From: Akkermansia muciniphila
GTDB taxonomy: Bacteria; Verrucomicrobiota; Verrucomicrobiia; Limisphaerales; BJHT01
Direction: 5' to 3'
NCBI GenBank assembly: GCA_945861535.1
Contig: CAMAUZ010000035.1
Span: 1 to 64,000 of the forward strand
Length of the DNA stretch: 64,000 nt
Shown here: one piece after another, positions 45,007 through 54,338 of the stretch
Position numbering within the stretch: the stretch's first letter is position 1
Layout: each line of letters starts with the position of its first letter
Notes under the pieces: model-generated
Database searches by the model: none
What the model was told of the DNA's origin: nothing
Seen by the model: the letters and a program-made list of their open reading frames with translations, nothing else
Translations under genes and position numbers: made by a program

Positions 45007-46227
45007 CTATTCCAGCAGTTTTCCCAGCGGAATGGCGAACAGTCGCTCGCCCAGTTTCACGGCCTCGCGACCGTTGTAGGCCAGCACGGCGGCGACGCAG
45101 GCGGGCGTCCGGTCGAGAAACGCCCGCAGACCGGACAGGTCGCTGTCATTCCAGCGGGTGGCCGCCTTCACCTCGAAGCCGAACACCTTGCGGCCCGCTT
45201 CGATGACGAAATCCACTTCATGCCGTCCCTGCTCGTGCCAGAAGGCGAGCTGGGCTTCCGGCAGGTGCGCCTCCAGCAGCGCGGCGAAATTCTGCGCCAC
45301 ATACGTCTCGAACAACGCGCCGCGCTGCAGGTCGTCCCGCCCCGGTTCCAGCGAGGTGATGCCCGCCAGATGGGCCGCCAGGCCGCTGTCGGTGAAGTGC
45401 AGCTTGGGCGATTTCACGAGGCGCGAGCTGCGGTTCTTCAAGAACGGCGGCAGCCGCCGGATGAGAAACGAAGCCTCCAGCAGGTCGAGATAACGCCCCG
45501 TCGTGACGGCGTTGAGCTTGGCATCGCGTCCCAGCGTGCTGATGGCGAGCACCTGGGCCGTGCGCAGGGCGGCCAGTTGCGCCAGCGTGCGGAAGGCGAC
45601 CAGGTCGGTGATCTGGGACAGTTGCCGCACGTCGCGCTCGACGTAGGTCTGCACGTAGGCGCGGAACCATTCCGCCACGTCGTCCGCCGGGCCGAGGCAC
45701 GCGGGCGGCAGTCCGCCCCGCAAAATCTCTGTTTCAGTCACCGGGTCCGCGTGGCCAGCCGGCAGGGCGGGGGAAGCGAGGAACTTCACGAGGAACGGTT
45801 CGCGGGCCGTGGTTCCCCGCTGTTCCCGGCGGGTCATCGGGTGCAGCGTGAAATAGCCGGCGCGCCCCGCCAGCGTTTCGGTGACGTGTCCCAGCAGGGC
45901 CAGGTTGGCCGAGCCGGAGAGAATGAAGCGCCCGGGCTTGCGCTGCTCATCGACGCTCTTTTTCAGTGCGACGAGCAACTCTGGGCAGCGCTGGACTTCG
46001 TCGAGGATCGCGGCGTTTTCCAGCAACGACTCGGGGTTCGAACGCGCCGCCGCCAGCGTGGCGAAGTCGTCGAGCGTGCGGTAGGCGTGCCCGCGGGCCA
46101 GGCCGGCCTCGTGCTGGAGCAGGGTGCTTTTGCCGGACTGCCGCAGGCCGGAAAGCACGACGACGGGCAACCGGCGCATGGCCCGCTCCAGCCGGGGAGT
46201 GATCTCGCGGGAAAGGTAGTCTGTCAT
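45007..46227 (-). CDS. AAA_14 / DUF4143 ATPase
   Basis: A 406-residue ATPase. Walker A is LSGLRQSGKSTLLQ, Walker B AAILDEVQRCPELL, and sensor region GRFILSGSANLALLG. The C-terminal DUF4143 domain ends in a PD-(D/E)xK-like fold: HEVDFVIEAGRKVFGFEVKA (Glu-x-Lys). Such proteins are common in accessory regions; their biochemical role is not settled. The ATG at 46227 lies in a 12-bp palindrome, a likely operator. A longer start (46266) would read through that palindrome. Confidence 0.85.
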   Translation of the reverse strand: MTDYLSREITPRLERAMRRLPVVVLSGLRQSGKSTLLQHEAGLARGHAYRTLDDFATLAAARSNPESLLENAAILDEVQRCPELLVALKKSVDEQRKPGRFILSGSANLALLGHVTETLAGRAGYFTLHPMTRREQRGTTAREPFLVKFLASPALPAGHADPVTETEILRGGLPPACLGPADDVAEWFRAYVQTYVERDVRQLSQITDLVAFRTLAQLAALRTAQVLAISTLGRDAKLNAVTTGRYLDLLEASFLIRRLPPFLKNRSSRLVKSPKLHFTDSGLAAHLAGITSLEPGRDDLQRGALFETYVAQNFAALLEAHLPEAQLAFWHEQGRHEVDFVIEAGRKVFGFEVKAATRWNDSDLSGLRAFLDRTPACVAAVLAYNGREAVKLGERLFAIPLGKLLE

Positions 46228-46258
46228 AATGCAACACCTTGTAGTGGCATTATGACAG
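46221..46258. promoter_or_regulatory. Palindromic operator candidate at the ATPase start
   Basis: CTGTCATAATGC (46221-46232) and GCATTATGACAG (46247-46258) form a perfect 12-bp inverted repeat with 14 bases between. It overlaps the start codon of the ATPase gene and is AT-rich against its surroundings, as expected for a repressor site. Confidence 0.6.
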
Positions 46259-46299
46259 GTCGTCAATGTCGGTCCGCCCGCGCGAGGTCTCGGCGTCCC

Positions 46300-46411
46300 T
46301 CACTTCTCCCGATAAATCCCCACCGGGCCGAGCAGGCCGCCGGTGCCGAGTTCGTTGATGACGTCGGTGCGGTTGGCGCGGAAGACACGGGTGTTGGGGG
46401 CGTTGGGTCTT
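46300..46411 (-). pseudogene. Duplicated 3' end of the DUF4838 gene
   Basis: 112 bases match 47429-47540 with only a few differences, starting exactly at the stop codon (IYREK-stop) and reading back about 37 codons. No rest of the gene is present. It is a small segmental duplication about 1.1 kb from its source. The rest of the gap to 46476 shows nothing else. Confidence 0.85.
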
Positions 46412-46476
46412 CCAACTTTCCATCGGCCCGCCTCAACTTGCTGGACTAGGGTTGGGCACCGCTCGGAATAGGCACT

Positions 46477-46803
46477 TCAAATTCCGCCCAAGGCCGTGGA
46501 CTGAATCACTCGGGCGGCGATCTGACGGCGGCGTTCCGCACTCACGCTGCCGCGCTTTTGCGAGAGGTCTTTCTTGTCGGCCAGATAAATCAGGTCGCAT
46601 TTGACGATCGTCGCCCAGTCGAGACCGTCCGCGGCATCCAGCAGCACCTCGTGCTCCTCGGGCTTGCGTCCGCCGCGCTGGGTGAAGCAGAGCAGGACAT
46701 TCACCAGCGACTTGTGATGCACCCGGTCCGGGTGGGAGATGATCACGGCGGGGTGGGAGTCCGCGCCGGGGAACTTGAACGTGACGATGTCCCAGGCGTT
46801 CAC
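46477..46803 (-). CDS. MazF/PemK-like toxin
   Basis: A 108-residue protein fitting the PemK/MazF beta-barrel: AWDIVTFKFPGADSHPAVII, then VNVLLCFTQRGG and DWATIVKCDLIYLADKKDL with a C-terminal helix. MazF-type toxins cut mRNA at short sites. Its ATG overlaps the stop of the upstream gene (ATGA), the standard antitoxin-toxin arrangement. Family call is moderate because the conserved RP start motif is degenerate. Confidence 0.75.
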   Translation of the reverse strand: MNAWDIVTFKFPGADSHPAVIISHPDRVHHKSLVNVLLCFTQRGGRKPEEHEVLLDAADGLDWATIVKCDLIYLADKKDLSQKRGSVSAERRRQIAARVIQSTALGGI

Positions 46804-47087
46804 GCGTTGACGTCCGGTTTGGGTTGCGCCCGATACGCGGCGGCTTCGACCTTGTCCCAGTCGGGATCAGGGCGGCGGTAGATGCGCGCCAGTGTGCCCT
46901 TCGGAAAGGGCTTCACGTTGGAAATCCGGGGCGGCACGCCCAAGCGCTCGATCAGCAGGGGCAGGCCCATCTTCATCGCCTGACGCATGACTTCGTGATC
47001 CTTGAGGTGGGTGAGTGCGGCCGCGGCGCTGACATCTTTTTGCAACCTGGCGGGCATTCGCAGCGGAACGGGTTTGGACTTGGTCAT
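46800..47087 (-). CDS. Antitoxin partner of the MazF-like toxin
   Basis: A 95-residue basic protein. The N-terminal PVPLRMPARLQKDVSAAAAL suggests a ribbon-helix-helix DNA-binding unit. The C-terminal tail (DPDWDKVEAAAYRAQPKPD) would bind toxin. It overlaps the toxin gene by 4 bases. The ATG at 47087 (MTKSKPVPLR) was chosen over further upstream frames that are repeat DNA. Confidence 0.7.
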   Translation of the reverse strand: MTKSKPVPLRMPARLQKDVSAAAALTHLKDHEVMRQAMKMGLPLLIERLGVPPRISNVKPFPKGTLARIYRRPDPDWDKVEAAAYRAQPKPDVNA

Positions 47088-47428
47088 GGGCCGAAGCGTG
47101 GAAGAAGACTCCGCACCGGTCAAGGAGCGTGGTCCCGGATGAAGGTGCCCTTTGCCAGCGGGAAAGAAGCGCGGCATTAATGCCGCTTCAGCGTGAAGCG
47201 TTCCGGGAGGTTCGAATGCGTTGCGGCGTTCCACGGTGAAGCGGCGTGAACGCCGCGCGCCTGCCGCGCTTGTGGCGCGGCCTCGGAGCGTGGCTGTGTG
47301 CGGAGCATCAGCCGCAGCACGCCGACATTTGCCGACACCCTCGGAATACTTCCAGCCGTCCCGTTTGGCAGGCTGCTGCGGCTGGTCGCTGCGACACAGC
47401 CGCGCTCCGGCGGACGGCGGCGGTCGAT
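47088..47428. repeat. Gap with family-7 and family-1 elements
   Basis: Family 7 lies at 47168-47263 (GCGCGGCATTAATGCCGC ... GCGGCGTGAACGCCGCGCGC). A family-1 element runs 47285-47408 (GGAGCGTGGCTGTGTG ... CACAGCCGCGCTCC). No gene seen. Confidence 0.88.
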
Positions 47429-49765
47429 TCACTTCTCCCGATAAATCCCCACCGGGCCGAGCAGGCCGCCGGTGCCGAGTTCGTTGATGACGTCGGTGCG
47501 GTGGGCGCGGAAGACGAGGGTGTTGGGGGCGTTGGGTTTGAGGAGGTGGGTGATTTCGACGGAGATGGGTTCGGCGTAGCGATTGTAGTCGGGGGTGGTT
47601 TCGCCTTTGCGGTTGGTGAAGGTGAGGGGCTGGCCGTTGAACCATGCGCTGAGCGCGCCGTCGCTGGCGCTGATCCAGAGGAAGGTTTTGCGGCCGGCGG
47701 GGACGGCGGGGAGTCGCACGGTGGCACGATACCAAGCGTGGCCGAAGTATTTGTCGAGGCCGAGGCCGGACCAGGTGTCCACGCAGGAATCCATGGTGCG
47801 CCAGGCTTTGTCATCGGTGGTGGCCGAGGTCCAGCCGCGGGCTTCGCCGGTTTTTTCGGGGTCGGTTTGGAAACGCCATTGGCGGATGGCGGGCGCGAGG
47901 AAGGTGTGGCTCTTGGCGAGTTTCGCGGCGTCTTCGTAGGTCTGGCCGAAGAAGGTGCGGAAGTAGCCGCCGGCGATGGTGTAGGTGCTCCAGCCGACCC
48001 GGTTGAAGGAGTAGCTGGCGGCGTGTTCGTCGGCGAGGGCGAGTTGCGCGCCCTGCCAGCGGAGGCTGTCGCGGTCGAGGTGGGCGTAACGTCCGGCGGC
48101 GAGGTCTTCGCGCAGGGCCATGAAGCGCTCGAACTGGCGGAGGGCGTCGTCCTGCAATTTCACGCGCCGGTATTCCAGCGGCGTGCGGGCGGCGGCGAGG
48201 GCGGCGTCCATGGTTTCGCGGGCGGTTTTCAGGAAGGCGGGCGGGAAGCGTTTCAAGTAGCTCCAGCCGCAGCCGGCGTGGTCGGGGACTTGATTCCACG
48301 CGTCATCGAAGTGCTGCCAGTAACGGCGCATGGGGGCTTCGGCGGCGCCGTAGAAGCGGGTGAAAAATTCGTCGAGCACCGCGCGCGGCTCGGCCTGCGT
48401 GTGCCAGGACATGCGGATGGCGAGCCACATGCCGGGGAGGATGGACTCGAAATTCGGCATGGTCTCGGGGTTCCAGAGCTTGACCTTGTTGCGGTAGAGC
48501 AGCGGGAGTTCCTCGCTCATCTGGCGCATCATCGGGTAGGGCACGGCGACCTCGGCGAGGTGAAACATGTAATTGTAGTAGGCGACGGTTTCCGACGTGC
48601 GGCCCCAGCCTTCGGCGATGCGGCGGAGCTGCTGGCGCGAGGGGCATTGCGGATCGGTCATCGCGTGCGCGCGACAGTAGGTGATCGGCGCGATGAGCGG
48701 GACGAGGTTCGGGTGGAGGCGTTCGCGCACCGGCGGGCGCGTGTATTGCACGTAGGCGAGGAAACCGAAGAGGACGTCGGGATGCTTGCGGGTGACGCGC
48801 GTGGCGATGCGGTTGCAGAAGTGAACGAAGCGGTCGGTGCTGGAGAAGCGGTTCATGCTTTCGTCCCAATCGCCGGCGTCGAGGGCGCGGCAGCGGGCGC
48901 ATTCGCAGAAGTGCGCGCCGTCGTCGGGCGAGAGCGAGACGGTGCGCGCGGGCGTCTTGTCGAGGCGGGCGCTGATGGCGTCGGCGAGGGCGTCGGAGAC
49001 CTCGGGATTGCCCCAGCAATAGCGGCCGTTGATGGAGCGTTTGCCGTTGAGTTCGGCGTTCCAATCGGGATGGGCGGTGAGTTGTTCCTTGGTGAGGTAG
49101 CCGCTGATTTCGAGGGCGTGGCCGGCGGAGAGCTTGAAGCCGCCCTGACGGTTGCGGCGGCGGAAGGCTTCGTCGGCGTACCAGATGTGCCGCGAGATGG
49201 TGCCGGGCACGGCGCTCACATCTTGCGCGGCAATGCGCACCGTGCGCGATTCGGGGAGCACCTCGCCGAGATCGCCGGGGAGAAACCAGCGGCAGCCGAG
49301 TTGATCGAGCAGCTCGTAGATCGCGTAGCTGCTGGCTTCGTCGGATTCGCCCGTCAGGCCGAGGCCCTGCGCGTTGGCGACGAGCCGCCACGCCTGCTGA
49401 TGCGGAGACTTCTTCGCGGGTGGACCGAAGCGTTGGGTGGCGAGTTCGCCGATGAGGATGGGCAATCGCGCGGGCGCACCGGCCGGCAGATTGGTGACGA
49501 TTTGAATCGGTGCGCCGGAGATTTTTTCGAGGCAGCGGGCGAGGTCGCGGGCGGATTCGCGGAGGCGTTGGCGGGCTTGTTCCGCCTCGGTCGCGGCGGC
49601 GGGCGCGCCGGCCGGGAGCTTGTGATCGCCCTCGAGTACGCGCGCGGCGACCTGGATGAAGACCTGCGCCACGCCGTCGCGAACGAGCGTGATCTCGGCA
49701 CCGCGAGCAAGTGGCGAGAGGAGGAAACAGAGGGCGATGGCCGGGAAAAAGCGCGTGGAAATCAT
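47429..49765 (-). CDS. Secreted DUF4838 protein, probable glycoside hydrolase-like
   Basis: A 778-residue protein with signal peptide (MISTRFFPAIALCFLLSPLARGA). An N-terminal alpha-glucuronidase-like domain carries LPILIGELATQRFG and SYAIYELLDQLGCRWFLPGD. The DUF4838 barrel has VSLSPDDGAHFCECARC and VLFGFLAYVQYTRPP, then LVPLIAPITYCRAHAM. The C-terminal 150 residues look like a beta-galactosidase-type jelly roll (WYRATVRLP, LWISASDGALSAWFNG). DUF4838 proteins occur in polysaccharide-use loci of Verrucomicrobiota and Bacteroidota; substrate is unknown. It stands alone. Its 3' end is copied at 46300-46411. Confidence 0.85.
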   Translation of the reverse strand: MISTRFFPAIALCFLLSPLARGAEITLVRDGVAQVFIQVAARVLEGDHKLPAGAPAAATEAEQARQRLRESARDLARCLEKISGAPIQIVTNLPAGAPARLPILIGELATQRFGPPAKKSPHQQAWRLVANAQGLGLTGESDEASSYAIYELLDQLGCRWFLPGDLGEVLPESRTVRIAAQDVSAVPGTISRHIWYADEAFRRRNRQGGFKLSAGHALEISGYLTKEQLTAHPDWNAELNGKRSINGRYCWGNPEVSDALADAISARLDKTPARTVSLSPDDGAHFCECARCRALDAGDWDESMNRFSSTDRFVHFCNRIATRVTRKHPDVLFGFLAYVQYTRPPVRERLHPNLVPLIAPITYCRAHAMTDPQCPSRQQLRRIAEGWGRTSETVAYYNYMFHLAEVAVPYPMMRQMSEELPLLYRNKVKLWNPETMPNFESILPGMWLAIRMSWHTQAEPRAVLDEFFTRFYGAAEAPMRRYWQHFDDAWNQVPDHAGCGWSYLKRFPPAFLKTARETMDAALAAARTPLEYRRVKLQDDALRQFERFMALREDLAAGRYAHLDRDSLRWQGAQLALADEHAASYSFNRVGWSTYTIAGGYFRTFFGQTYEDAAKLAKSHTFLAPAIRQWRFQTDPEKTGEARGWTSATTDDKAWRTMDSCVDTWSGLGLDKYFGHAWYRATVRLPAVPAGRKTFLWISASDGALSAWFNGQPLTFTNRKGETTPDYNRYAEPISVEITHLLKPNAPNTLVFRAHRTDVINELGTGGLLGPVGIYREK

Positions 49766-50122
49766 GCGGCGAGTGAAGCCCGCTCCCCGCGCAATCGCAA
49801 GGGGGATGACTTGTCCCGTGGACTTTGGGGCACATCCGCGCACCGCCCCCCCGTAGCGCAGGTTTCCAAACCTGCTGTGTCGCCGATTTCCAAATCGGCG
49901 GCGGCCACGGGGTTTCGGGCGCGTTCGGCAAACCGTGGCGTTGCGGGTGGCCGGACGGCCCGCGGGTTTGGAAACCCGCGACACAGCAGACTTGGAAGTC
50001 TGCGCTACGCTGGGGCGCAATGCCGGGATGCTCCGATGAGCCCGAGCTTCGAGCTTTGCCTCCGCTCTTCCGTCATCACCCGGTGCCAAGCCTAATCGCC
50101 GGTGCGCTTCCCAACCCCGCCC
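49766..50122. repeat. Gap with a family-2 palindromic element
   Basis: 49853-50008 has ends GTAGCGCAGGTTTCCAAACC and GGAAGTCTGCGCTAC with inner GGTTTGGAAACCCGCGACAC. No gene seen in the remainder. Confidence 0.88.
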
Positions 50123-51364
50123 TCAGACCAGCTCCGGCTCCTCGATTTCACGCGGCGCGGCGAAGAGCGGCGTGCCGTCGCGGGCTTCGGGATACTCGAA
50201 GATTTTCCCCTCGAAATTGCGGATGACGACGCGGTCGGCATTGCGGCTGAGGACGTACTCGGGATTGACCGGCACCTTGCCGCCACCGCCGGGGGCATCG
50301 ATGACATATTGCGGAACGGCGTAACCGGTCGTGTGGCCACGGAGGCTCTCCATCACCTCGAGTCCCTTGCGCACGCTGGCGCGCAGGTGGGCGGACCCGG
50401 CGATGAGATCGCACTGGTAAAGGTAGTAGGGCTTCACGCGGCACAGCAGCAGTTTCTGCAGATGGGCGCGCATCACGACGGGGTCGTCGTTCACGTGCTT
50501 GAGCAGCACGGACTGGTTTCCCAGCGGGATGCCCGCGTCAGCGAGGCGGCCGAGGGCATCGCGCACTTCGGTGGTGAGTTCGCGCGGATGGTTCGAGTGA
50601 ACACTGACAAACAACGGATGAAACTGGCGCAGCATCGCGCACAATTCCGGCGTGATGCGCTGCGGCAGAAAGATCGGGATGCGCGTGCCGATGCGGAGGA
50701 ACTCGACGTGCGGAATCGCGCGCAGGCGGCTGAGGAGCGTCTCGAGTTTTTCATCGCTCAACAGCAGCGGATCGCCGCCGCTCAACAGCACGTCGCGGAT
50801 GGCGGGCGTGCGGCGGATGTAATCAATCTGCTGCTCGAAGTTCGGATGAAAATCGTAGCCGGTGGCGTTGCTCACCAGCCGCGAACGCGTGCAGTAGCGG
50901 CAGTACGCGGCGCAGCGGTCGGTGACGAGGAACAGCACGCGGTCGGGGTAGCGATGCACCAGGCCGGGAACGGGCGAGTGCGAATCTTCGCCGCACGGGT
51001 CGCTCATTTCCCACGGCGCGGTGTGGGTTTCTTCGAGGCGGGGGATGACCTGCGAGCGGATGGGGCAGCGCTCGTCGCTGGCATCGATCAGGTTGAAAAA
51101 ATACGGCGTGATGGCCATCGCCAGCTTGGTGTTGGCGAGCTGGGTGCCGGCGTATTCCTCGGGGGTCAGGGTGGGGAGGAAGCGCTGGAGCGTGTCGAGC
51201 GAGGTGATGCGGTGCCGGAGCTGCCAGCGCCAGTCGTTCCAATCGTGGTCGGAAACTTTCGCCCAGTATCCGCGGCCGGCGCTGTGAAATTGCTTCAACT
51301 GATTCAGGACTGCTGACGCCGATCCATCCGCCTGACCTGCGTCATCTGCCACGAGATTTTCCAT
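50123..51364 (-). CDS. kamA: KamA family radical SAM protein (lysine 2,3-aminomutase-like)
   Basis: A 413-residue radical-SAM aminomutase. The cluster motif CAAYCRYC lies near residue 150, preceded by HRYPDRVLFLVTD. DVLLSGGDPLLLSD and IGTRIPIFLPQRI follow. PLP-binding Lys is likely in QYVIDAPGGGGKVPVNPEY. It converts L-lysine to L-beta-lysine (osmolyte, antibiotic or EF-P use); some homologues act on glutamate or other residues, so substrate is not certain. It stands alone between repeat gaps; start ATG 51364. Confidence 0.9.
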   Translation of the reverse strand: MENLVADDAGQADGSASAVLNQLKQFHSAGRGYWAKVSDHDWNDWRWQLRHRITSLDTLQRFLPTLTPEEYAGTQLANTKLAMAITPYFFNLIDASDERCPIRSQVIPRLEETHTAPWEMSDPCGEDSHSPVPGLVHRYPDRVLFLVTDRCAAYCRYCTRSRLVSNATGYDFHPNFEQQIDYIRRTPAIRDVLLSGGDPLLLSDEKLETLLSRLRAIPHVEFLRIGTRIPIFLPQRITPELCAMLRQFHPLFVSVHSNHPRELTTEVRDALGRLADAGIPLGNQSVLLKHVNDDPVVMRAHLQKLLLCRVKPYYLYQCDLIAGSAHLRASVRKGLEVMESLRGHTTGYAVPQYVIDAPGGGGKVPVNPEYVLSRNADRVVIRNFEGKIFEYPEARDGTPLFAAPREIEEPELV

Positions 51365-52042
51365 GTGCGGCCGAGTATAAAATTGAGGTCCGAAGTGTCA
51401 AGCAACCGGCCCGCGCCGGTTGACGGGAGGGCGTGCCAGCGTACCGCAGGCGTCCCGCGTGCGAGTTCTCGGGGCGTCTCGCCCAGAGTCGGTGCGAGCG
51501 GCGCGACGCCGCCCGAACCCGCAGGCGAGGACGCCTGCGGTACCCGGATCTCACCCCGCCTCTGCGTCGTGCCGGAGGCACGTAAGAGATTAGCCGGTGG
51601 TGGAGCGCAGCGGAACCACCGGACCACCAGCCTCCCCAAACCCTGCGCCCCGGCGGGGCGCGAGAGCCGTGGAAACGGCCCGACACCACCCGCCTTCACA
51701 GCGTTTCCTCCGTCGTTCGGCCTCCGGGCAGACGCGCTTCCACTGGATTGCCAGCAGGTCGGGGAATCTGCCGTTGATGACCCGTCGCACTTGCTACGCG
51801 TATCAGCAGGTTTCGCGGCTCTCGCGCCCCGCCAGGGCGCAGGGCCTTTCCGCACGGTTTTCCCGGTGGTTCCGCTGCGCTCCACCACCGGCTAATTTCT
51901 TGCGTGCCTCCGGCACGAAGCGGAGGCGCCGAAGGGAACGCGGCAGGCTGCCGCGACCAGCGGCCAGCCAGAAACCGGCGTGGCCCATGCAGCGCTCCGG
52001 CGGCGCATCTCGCTTTTCCAGCATCGCGGGAGCTTTGTCGGG
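51365..52042. repeat. ~680-base repeat array (families 9 and 3)
   Basis: A family-9 element lies at 51441-51543 (GTACCGCAGGCGTCC and its complement). A family-3 element at 51566-51918 has the same ~56-base inverted ends as the copy at 25436-25809. No gene seen. Confidence 0.9.
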
Positions 52043-53158
52043 TCACAAATGCTCGCCCGCGAGCACGTCTTTTTCGCTGAGCGGCAAATTGAACGGCTCC
52101 AGCGGCATCAGGCCGTCGTGGTCGAGAAACGCGTGGCAGATGTGGAAGAAATCCGCCTTGGTCGCGACGCGCCGGATTTGGTGGAGGAACTGGCCCGCGG
52201 GATCCACGCCCAGGCCGACGAAGTTCATGTACTTCTTCATTTTCTGCACGAGCGCGTGCTCGGGCACGTCGGCGGGCGAGACGGCTTCGAAGAGTTCGTG
52301 GACGTAGCGCAGCACGTCGCGGCCGCGCGGTGCGAAGAGCGTTTCGCCGCGCAGGTGCTGGCGTATTTGCTGGAAGAGCCACGGATTACGAATCGCGCCG
52401 CGCCCGATCATCAGGCCGCGCGCGCCGGTGAGGCGGAGCACCTCGAGGGCCTTGCGCGCGGAGTGGACGTTGCCATTGGCGAGCACCGGACAGGGCAGCG
52501 CGGCAACGGCCTGCGCGATGTATTCGTAGTGAACCTCGCTGCGGTACATCTCCAACACCGTGCGCCCGTGAACGGTCAGCAGGTCAATCGCGTGCCGCGC
52601 GAAAATCGGCAGCAGCTCCGCGAAGACGACGGGCGTGTCGAAGCCAATGCGGGTCTTGACGGTGAAGCGCGTGCTGATCGCGTCGCGCAACGCACCGACG
52701 ATGGCATCGACGCGTTTTGGTTCACGCAGCAGCCCGCCGCCGGCGCATTTGCGATACACGACCGGCGCGGGGCAGCCGAGGTTCAGGTCGATGGCGGCGA
52801 TGGGATAATGCTGCAGCTCGCGCGCCGTCCGCACGAGGGCCGGGATGTCGTTGCCGATCAGTTGCGCGACGACCGGGCGGCCGGTGGGATTGCGCACGAT
52901 GGATTCGAGGATCGGCCGGTCGAGCGTTGAGGTGACGTGGACACGGAAATACTCGGTGTAATACACATCCGCGCCGCCGTAAGCCGCCATCAGGCGCCAG
53001 AACGGCAGGTCGGTCACGTCCTGCATCGGGGCCAGCGCCAGCAGCGGCGCGGGGTCGGCGAGCACTTCCTCCCAGGAGCGCGGACAGCCCGTCGGCGAGT
53101 CCCGGCGTGACAATGCGGGAGCAGCCGCGAGCGGGGCGCGAAAAGGGGGAGGATTCAC
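52043..53158 (-). CDS. dus: tRNA-dihydrouridine synthase
   Basis: A 371-residue flavoprotein of the Dus family. Motifs: LALAPMQDVTDLPFWRL, VVAQLIGND, IDLNLGCPAPVVYRKCAGGG (active-site Cys), FTVKTRIGFD, LLTVHGRTVLEMY, VLANGNVHSA and GLMIGRGAIRNPWLFQQI (FMN phosphate site). It reduces uridines in tRNA to dihydrouridine. The first ~30 residues (RAPLAAAPALSRRDS) look non-conserved, so the true start could be lower. Start ATG 53158. Confidence 0.92.
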   Translation of the reverse strand: MNPPPFRAPLAAAPALSRRDSPTGCPRSWEEVLADPAPLLALAPMQDVTDLPFWRLMAAYGGADVYYTEYFRVHVTSTLDRPILESIVRNPTGRPVVAQLIGNDIPALVRTARELQHYPIAAIDLNLGCPAPVVYRKCAGGGLLREPKRVDAIVGALRDAISTRFTVKTRIGFDTPVVFAELLPIFARHAIDLLTVHGRTVLEMYRSEVHYEYIAQAVAALPCPVLANGNVHSARKALEVLRLTGARGLMIGRGAIRNPWLFQQIRQHLRGETLFAPRGRDVLRYVHELFEAVSPADVPEHALVQKMKKYMNFVGLGVDPAGQFLHQIRRVATKADFFHICHAFLDHDGLMPLEPFNLPLSEKDVLAGEHL

Positions 53159-53429
53159 GCGGAGCAGCGTTGAGCCACGGCGAGAGACGCAGCGGGCGCG
53201 CGGCGTTTACACCGCTTCACCGCCCGGGGAGCGCACCCGCCCTCGGGTGCTGTTTTCCGCGCCCTCGCGGAAAACCGGCGTGGCACGCGAGCAAGCGGAG
53301 ATTCTGCGATCTGCGTACGCGCCCTCACGCCGAATGCGAGGGCGCATCCGGCGACACGCGAGGGCGCGTGTGCTCCCCGCGCTCCGCGGCCGCGTGCGCC
53401 TGCCGCAGTTTGCCAGACCATGTCCTCCG
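53159..53429. repeat. Gap with family-7 half and GAGGGCGC palindromes
   Basis: CGCGGCGTTTACACCGC lies near 53199-53215. Between about 53225 and 53385, GCCCTCGCGGAAAACC and CGCCCTCACGCCGAATGCGAGGGCGC-type pairs form nested hairpins. No gene seen. Confidence 0.7.
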
Positions 53430-54053
53430 TCACGCCTGGTACCCTCGTTTCACAAAATCCTGAATCACCCCAAGCTCCGCCAGCCCCGCGATGGTGTGCG
53501 CCTTGGCGAATTCGTGCCATTCGATGTGCAGCCCCGCGGCCTTGAGCAGATTGATCTGCTCGCGCACCTCGGCCAGCGGGATCAACGGATCGAGCGAACC
53601 GTGCGTGACTAGAAAACGCTGCTGCGTCGCGGTCGGAGCAAGTTCCTTCACCAGCGTCTCGGGTTCGTGAACGTACCCGCTGATGCCGACCAATCCCGCC
53701 AGCTTGTGCGGATAACGCGCGCCGATTTCGAGCGTCATCAGGCACCCTTGGGAAAAACCAAAGAGCGTCGTCAGCTCCGTGGGAAATCCCTTGGCGCGCA
53801 AATCATCCAGCAGGCGGAACAGCATCCCGCGGCTGCGCGCAACGCCCGGCGCGGGCTCGTCAGCAAAGTCGTACCACGAATAACCGCCGAAGTACGAATC
53901 GGGCGCATTGACGAGCAGATAGTTGAGCCACGACAACTCCAGCGTCGGTGGCAGCCAGCGATAGCCGGCCATGCTGTCGCCCAGTCCGTGCAAGACGACC
54001 ATGAGCCGCCGCGATTGCGGATCGGCGGCGGAAACCAGTTCAGTTGTCAACAT
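53430..54053 (-). CDS. Phospholipase/carboxylesterase-type alpha/beta hydrolase
   Basis: A 207-residue serine hydrolase of the Abhydrolase_2 family. VVLHGLGDSMAGYRWLPPTL holds the oxyanion-hole region. GFSQGC is the nucleophile elbow, SLDPLIPLAEV supplies Asp, and EFAKAHTIAG supplies His, completing the triad. Substrate is probably a short acyl ester or lysophospholipid. No signal peptide, so cytoplasmic. ATG 54053; upstream frame unlikely. Confidence 0.9.
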   Translation of the reverse strand: MLTTELVSAADPQSRRLMVVLHGLGDSMAGYRWLPPTLELSWLNYLLVNAPDSYFGGYSWYDFADEPAPGVARSRGMLFRLLDDLRAKGFPTELTTLFGFSQGCLMTLEIGARYPHKLAGLVGISGYVHEPETLVKELAPTATQQRFLVTHGSLDPLIPLAEVREQINLLKAAGLHIEWHEFAKAHTIAGLAELGVIQDFVKRGYQA

Positions 54054-54278
54054 CGCGCCATATTGTCGGAGCCAACCCGGCGAGGAAAGAACATGTCGCG
54101 CGCGACTTGGTAGAAGACGAGGTAACGAGGCTCTGACCTCGGCTCTGCGGAACGGCTGACTGACTCGAACCCATCGCCGATCTCCTCCGGAACCGTCCAC
54201 CCCAGCCCCCCGTCAAGATCGCGGCTCCGCAAACGACCCGAACCGCGCCCCGCCAACCGTAAAATTCACAAATTGTCC

Positions 54279-54308
54279 TTGCCTCTCGCCTCGCGTACTC
54301 CCTACATT
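54279..54308 (+). promoter_or_regulatory. Possible sigma-70-like promoter of rpmI-rplT
   Basis: TTGCCT (54279-54284) and TACATT (54303-54308) are 18 bases apart, about 30 bases before the rpmI ATG. It is a weak match and the only candidate seen in this 285-base divergent gap. Confidence 0.3.
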
Positions 54309-54338
54309 GCGCGCTCTTTTGAAAAACGGATTGAAAAT

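Noticed and set aside
54140-54200. Possible tRNA on the minus strand (GGTTCGAGTC near 54163)
   Set aside because: The T-loop-like string is there, but flanking bases do not pair as a T stem and no acceptor or anticodon arm could be formed.
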